From contig NZ_LGHZ01000012.1 in the NCBI RefSeq assembly GCF_001266615.1, positions 206,316 through 270,315 on the forward strand: a stretch of 64,000 nt of DNA, written 5' to 3'. Of this stretch, positions 59,895-64,000 are shown one piece after another (position 1 is the stretch's first letter; every line of letters begins with the position of its first letter). The notes beneath the pieces were generated by a model that made no database searches, was not told the DNA's origin, and saw nothing but the letters and a program-made list of their open reading frames with translations. Origin of the DNA: Kluyvera genomosp. 1 (lineage in GTDB: Bacteria > Pseudomonadota > Gammaproteobacteria > Enterobacterales > Enterobacteriaceae). Both the position numbers and the translations under genes were made by a program.

Positions 59895-62626
59895 AACAGG
59901 ATATTTACCCTGCGGTCGCCCGGCTGGAAAACGTCAGTCAGCATTTTGGCGCCACCACCGCGCTACGCGATATCACGCTCACCCTGCCCGCCCGCTGTAT
60001 GGTGGGGCTGATTGGCCCGGACGGCGTAGGTAAATCCAGCCTGCTGTCGTTGATTGCCGGGGCACGTGCCATTGAGCAGGGTAACGTCATGGTGCTCGGT
60101 GGCGATATGCGCGATGCCCGCCACCGTCGCGATGTGTGTCCGAAAATCGCCTGGATGCCGCAGGGACTGGGCAAGAATCTTTATCACACGCTATCGGTCT
60201 ATGAAAACGTCGACTTTTTTGCTCGTCTGTTTGGCCATGATAAAAACGTGCGCGAAAGCCGCATCGATGCGCTGCTGCAAAGTACCGGGCTGGCCCCATT
60301 CCGCGACCGTCCAGCGGGGAAACTCTCCGGTGGGATGAAGCAAAAGCTGGGGCTGTGTTGTGCACTCATCCATGATCCAGAGCTATTAATCCTTGATGAA
60401 CCCACGACGGGTGTCGATCCCCTTTCGCGGGCACAGTTCTGGGAGCTTATCGACAGCATTCGTGAACGCCAGCCGGAGATGAGCGTGCTGGTAGCCACTG
60501 CTTACATGGAAGAGGCCGAGCGCTTCGACTGGCTGGTGGCGATGAACGCAGGGGAAGTGCTGGCCACCGGCAGCGCCGAAACGCTCCGTACGCAAACCGC
60601 CACGCAGACGCTGGAACAAGCGTTTATCGCCCTGCTGCCAGAGGCACAGCGCAATGCGCACCAGCAGGTGATCATCCCACCGCGTGATACCCGCGAGGAA
60701 GAGATCGCCATCGAGGCGCGCGGCCTGACCATGCGTTTCGGCGATTTTGTTGCCGTCGATCACGTTAACTTCCGTATCGCCCGCGGTGAGATCTTTGGCT
60801 TCCTTGGCTCCAACGGTTGCGGGAAATCCACCACCATGAAGATGCTGACCGGGCTGTTGCCTGCCAGCGAAGGGGAAGCCTGGCTATTTGGTCAGCCGGT
60901 GGATCCAAAAGATATCGAGACCCGCCGCCGGGTGGGCTATATGTCGCAGGCATTTTCGCTCTACAGTGAACTGAGCGTACGGCAGAACCTGGAGCTGCAC
61001 GCACGGTTATTCCATATCCCGGACGCCGAGATCCCCGGGCGCGTTGCCGAGATGACCGAGCGCTTTATGCTGCGCGATGTGGAGGATGCACTGCCCAGCG
61101 CGCTGCCGCTCGGTATTCGCCAACGTCTGTCGCTGGCGGTGGCGGTGATCCATCGCCCGGAAATGCTGATCCTCGATGAACCGACTTCCGGCGTCGACCC
61201 GGTGGCCCGCGATATGTTCTGGCAGCTAATGGTCGATTTGGCCCGTCAGGATAAAGTGACCATCTTTATCTCCACCCACTTTATGAATGAAGCGGAACGC
61301 TGCGACCGCATGTCGCTGATGCATGCGGGCAAAGTGCTGGCCAGCGATACCCCGGCTGCGCTGGTCAAGCAGCGCGGCGCCGCCAACCTCGAAGAGGCAT
61401 TTATTGCCTGGCTGAAAGAGGCTGCCGACCCGGCTCCCGCCGCGCAAATGTCCGATGCGCCAGTCAACACTGAAGCCTCACCGGAGCCACCGCGACAGGC
61501 TTTTAGCCTGCGACGCCTGTTTAGCTATAGCCGTCGCGAGGCGCTGGAACTACGGCGCGATCCGGTACGATCGACGCTGGCCCTCCTTGGGACGGTGATC
61601 CTGATGTTCATCATGGGTTACGGGATCAGTATGGACGTAGAAGATCTACGCTTCGCGGTGCTCGACCGGGATCAAACGGTGAGCAGCCAGCGCTGGACGC
61701 AGAATATTGCCGGGTCGCGCTACTTTATCGAACGCTCACCGCTGGCCAGCTATGACGAACTCGACCGGCGAATGCGCGACGGTGAATTGGCTGTCGCTAT
61801 TGAGATCCCACCAAACTTTGGTCGCGATATTGCTCGCGGCACCCCTGTCGAGATTGGCGTGTGGGTAGATGGTGCGATGCCAAACCGGGCCGAAACGGTA
61901 CGTGGGTATGTACAGGCTATGCATCTAGCCTGGCTGCAGGAGATGGCAGGACTGCAGGCGAACACCAGCGGCGACGGTTCGCTTATCTCTATTGAGACAC
62001 GCTATCGTTATAACCCTGACGTGAAGAGCCTGCCGGCAATCGTTCCCGCGGTGATTCCACTGCTGCTAATGATGATCCCGGCGATGCTCAGTGCACTGAG
62101 CGTGGTGAGGGAAAAAGAGCTGGGATCCATCATCAACCTGTATGTGACACCAACGACCCGCAGCGAGTTTTTACTCGGCAAGCAGATACCGTACATCGTG
62201 CTGGGGATGTTTAACTTCCTGCTACTGTGCGCGCTATCGGTGTTTGTTTTCGGCGTCCAGCATAAGGGGAGTTTCCTGACGCTGACGCTGGCGGCGCTGC
62301 TGTACGTCACTATCGCGACCGGGCTGGGGCTGCTGATCTCCACCTTTATGAAGAGCCAGATTGCGGCGATATTCGGTACGGCAATCATCACGCTAATTCC
62401 AGCGACTCAGTTCTCCGGCATGATCGACCCGGTTGCATCCCTTGAAGGGCCAGGACGGTGGATTGGCCAAATTTACCCAACCAGCCATTTCCTGACCATC
62501 GCACGTGGGACATTTTCCAAAGCGCTGGGGCTTGGCGATTTGTGGGCATCGTTTATCCCACTGCTCATCGCCGTACCACTGGTGCTAGGCCTTTCCGTCT
62601 GGCTGCTGAAAAAACAGGAGGGATGA
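59891..62626 (+). CDS. rbbA: ABC transporter fusion protein / ribosome-associated ATPase RbbA
   Basis: 911 residues, the E. coli RbbA length. Two ATPase domains: the first with Walker [10 protein letters not shown], signature [11 protein letters not shown] and Walker [14 protein letters not shown]; the second with GSNGCGKST, a degenerate signature LPLGIRQRL and [15 protein letters not shown]-terminal ABC-2 permease domain follows (about 540-911, six helices). In E. coli RbbA associates with 70S ribosomes and stimulates translation, yet the operon looks like an export system. The yhhJ ATG overlaps its stop by one base. Confidence 0.96.
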   Translation: MKQDIYPAVARLENVSQHFGATTALRDITLTLPARCMVGLIGPDGVGKSSLLSLIAGARAIEQGNVMVLGGDMRDARHRRDVCPKIAWMPQGLGKNLYHTLSVYENVDFFARLFGHDKNVRESRIDALLQSTGLAPFRDRPAGKLSGGMKQKLGLCCALIHDPELLILDEPTTGVDPLSRAQFWELIDSIRERQPEMSVLVATAYMEEAERFDWLVAMNAGEVLATGSAETLRTQTATQTLEQAFIALLPEAQRNAHQQVIIPPRDTREEEIAIEARGLTMRFGDFVAVDHVNFRIARGEIFGFLGSNGCGKSTTMKMLTGLLPASEGEAWLFGQPVDPKDIETRRRVGYMSQAFSLYSELSVRQNLELHARLFHIPDAEIPGRVAEMTERFMLRDVEDALPSALPLGIRQRLSLAVAVIHRPEMLILDEPTSGVDPVARDMFWQLMVDLARQDKVTIFISTHFMNEAERCDRMSLMHAGKVLASDTPAALVKQRGAANLEEAFIAWLKEAADPAPAAQMSDAPVNTEASPEPPRQAFSLRRLFSYSRREALELRRDPVRSTLALLGTVILMFIMGYGISMDVEDLRFAVLDRDQTVSSQRWTQNIAGSRYFIERSPLASYDELDRRMRDGELAVAIEIPPNFGRDIARGTPVEIGVWVDGAMPNRAETVRGYVQAMHLAWLQEMAGLQANTSGDGSLISIETRYRYNPDVKSLPAIVPAVIPLLLMMIPAMLSALSVVREKELGSIINLYVTPTTRSEFLLGKQIPYIVLGMFNFLLLCALSVFVFGVQHKGSFLTLTLAALLYVTIATGLGLLISTFMKSQIAAIFGTAIITLIPATQFSGMIDPVASLEGPGRWIGQIYPTSHFLTIARGTFSKALGLGDLWASFIPLLIAVPLVLGLSVWLLKKQEG

Positions 62627-63750
62627 TGCGCGGATTACGCAATATTTATAATCTCGGCGTGAAGGAGCTGCGCAGCCTGTTGGGTGATAAAGCTATGCTG
62701 GCGCTAATTGTTTTCGCCTTTACCGTGTCGGTTTACTCGTCCGCCACGGTGATGCCAGGCTCGCTGCATCTGGCACCCATCGCCATTGCGGATATGGATA
62801 AATCCCAGCTTTCATCGCGGATCATCAACGGCTTTTATCGGCCATGGTTTCTGGAACCTGAGCTCATTACTGCCGATGAAATGGACGCAGGGCTGGATGC
62901 CGGACGCTACACGTTTGCCATCAATATTCCGCCAAATTTTCAACGGGATGTATTGGCTGGTAGGCAACCGGATTTGCAGGTTAACGTTGATGCGACCCGT
63001 ATGAGCCAGGCATTTACCGGCAACGGCTATATTCAGAATATTGTCACCGGAGAAGTAAACAACTTCGTCGCTCGCTACCGGGATAACAGCACGCTGCCGG
63101 TAGAACTGGCGGTGCGTATGCGCTTTAACCCTAATCTTGAGCAGGCGCGGTTTGGCGCTGTGATGGCCATCATCAACAATATCACCATGCTGGCGATTGT
63201 ACTGACTGGCTCAGCTCTTATCCGCGAGCGTGAACACGGTACGGTGGAACACCTGCTGGTGATGCCGGTGACGCCGTTTGAGATCATGCTCGCCAAAGTG
63301 TGGTCGATGGGGCTGGTGGTGCTGGTTGTTTCCGGGTTATCGCTGATATTGATGGTGCAGGGAATTTTGCAGGTGCCGATTGAAGGATCGATCCCGCTGT
63401 TTATGCTCGGTGTGGCGTTGAGCCTGTTTGCAACAACGTCTATTGGTATTTTTATGGGGACGGTGGCCCGTTCGATGCCGCAGCTGGGGCTGCTGATGAT
63501 TCTGGTCTTGCTGCCGTTGCAAATGCTTTCTGGCGGCTCAACACCGCGCGAGAGTATGCCGCAGGTAGTACAGGATATTATGCAGACCATGCCAACGACC
63601 CACTTTGTGAGTCTGGCGCAGGCAATTCTCTATCGCGGTGCCGATTTTACTATCGCCTGGCCGCAGTTTTTGACGCTGCTGGCGATCGGAGCGGCGTTCT
63701 TTACCATTGCACTGATGCGTTTTCGTAAAACGATTGGCGAGATGGCGTAA
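62626..63750 (+). CDS. yhhJ: ABC-2 type permease YhhJ
   Basis: 374 residues from ATG 62626 ([20 protein letters not shown]). The ATG three bases earlier is too close to AGGAGG. One N-terminal helix, a large periplasmic domain (about 45-180), then five membrane helices with the ABC-2 segment TGSALIREREHGTVEHLLVM. It completes the yhiI-rbbA-yhhJ system. The next feature downstream is the rrn terminator region on the opposite strand. Confidence 0.96.
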   Translation: MRGLRNIYNLGVKELRSLLGDKAMLALIVFAFTVSVYSSATVMPGSLHLAPIAIADMDKSQLSSRIINGFYRPWFLEPELITADEMDAGLDAGRYTFAINIPPNFQRDVLAGRQPDLQVNVDATRMSQAFTGNGYIQNIVTGEVNNFVARYRDNSTLPVELAVRMRFNPNLEQARFGAVMAIINNITMLAIVLTGSALIREREHGTVEHLLVMPVTPFEIMLAKVWSMGLVVLVVSGLSLILMVQGILQVPIEGSIPLFMLGVALSLFATTSIGIFMGTVARSMPQLGLLMILVLLPLQMLSGGSTPRESMPQVVQDIMQTMPTTHFVSLAQAILYRGADFTIAWPQFLTLLAIGAAFFTIALMRFRKTIGEMA

Positions 63751-63835
63751 TCAGAGCCAACGGGCCGGAAGCTTAATACCCTTTCTAATAGGCTAAAGTA
63801 GGTCGGTAATAGCCGTTTTACCATCCTGGAGACGT

Positions 63836-63863
63836 AAAAAAGCCCGATCTTTCGACCGGGCTT
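63836..63863 (-). terminator. second rrn terminator (T2-like)
   Basis: Stem AGCCCGGTC / GATCGGGCT on the minus strand with loop GAAA, followed by TTTTTTACG. It also lies 86 bp after the yhhJ stop and may terminate that operon. Confidence 0.85.
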
Positions 63864-63939
63864 CTTCGTATTCGATGGTTATCAGTTAGATCTCAAGCTT
63901 TCCTGAACTGGCCGGAGAGCATTTCACCGACAAACAATA

Positions 63940-63976
63940 GATAAAACAAAAGGCCCAGTCTTTCGACTGAGCCTTT
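63940..63976 (-). terminator. rrnB T1-like terminator
   Basis: Minus strand AAAGGCTCAGTC-GAAA-GACTGGGCCTTT followed by TGTTTTATC. It is essentially the E. coli rrnB T1 core, located 12 bp after the 5S rRNA end. Confidence 0.95.
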
Positions 63977-63988
63977 CGTTTCTATTTG

Positions 63989-64000
63989 ATGCCTGGCAGT
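63989..64000 (-). rRNA. 5S rRNA, last 12 bases
   Basis: The minus strand reads ACTGCCAGGCAT, identical to the 3' end of enterobacterial 5S rRNA, followed by ATTTGATGCC-type spacer and the T1 terminator. The rest of the rrn operon lies beyond the right edge. No tRNA gene lies between the 5S end and the terminators. Confidence 0.9.

Noticed and set aside
63751..63988. tRNA gene between 5S rRNA and the terminators
   Set aside because: The sequence contains only two hairpin terminators and a spacer; no cloverleaf or T-loop motif is visible.

Overview
The window is chromosomal DNA from an enteric gammaproteobacterium, most likely Kluyvera (K. cryocrescens/citrophila group). The gene order follows, in reverse, the E. 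coli deo-to-yjiR segment, and an 846-residue penicillin G acylase at 40230-42770 looks nearly identical to the Kluyvera enzyme as I remember it. No database search was run, so the species call is an inference.

Layout. 1-7.5 kb: the deo nucleoside operon (deoC-deoA-deoB, minus strand), facing the glycyl-radical pair yjjI-yjjW, then a NupC-type nucleoside transporter. 7.6-15.4 kb: core genes yjjV, yjjU, ytjA, osmY, prfC, yjjG, rimI, holD and rsmC. 15.5-18.4 kb: three tandem tRNA-Leu(CAG) genes, yjjZ, a GGDEF diguanylate cyclase and fhuF. 18.4-24.3 kb: a variable stretch with an orphan PTS IIC, a YbaK-like deacylase, bglJ-yjjQ, and a 4-hydroxybenzoate hydroxylase gene with its AraC-type regulator. 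24.5-37.6 kb: yjjP-yjjB, dnaT-dnaC, yjjA, opgB, tsr, an Ldh-family dehydrogenase, btsT, yjiX and yjiA.

37.9-64 kb is mainly accessory: a YfaZ-like outer-membrane protein, a semialdehyde dehydrogenase, penicillin acylase, an AraC/LysE pair, yjiS, yjiR, a TauD-like dioxygenase, a 108-bp tandem repeat, a DUF2164/GNAT pair, a candidate carbohydrate locus (GH105 plus two large proteins I do not recognise), a MarR/HlyD/DUF2955 efflux operon, a tryptophanyl-tRNA synthetase gene behind a Trp-codon leader peptide, and yhiI-rbbA-yhhJ. The last 12 bases are the 3' end of a 5S rRNA gene on the minus strand, with its terminators at 63836-63976, so an rrn operon lies just to the right.

The strongest regulatory readings are: a complete leader-peptide attenuator before the TrpRS gene; three DeoR operator-like sites with the spacing known from E. 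coli deo; three direct BtsR-type repeats plus CRP sites before btsT; Fur boxes before yjjZ and fhuF; and CRP-like sites before both transcription starts of the carbohydrate locus.
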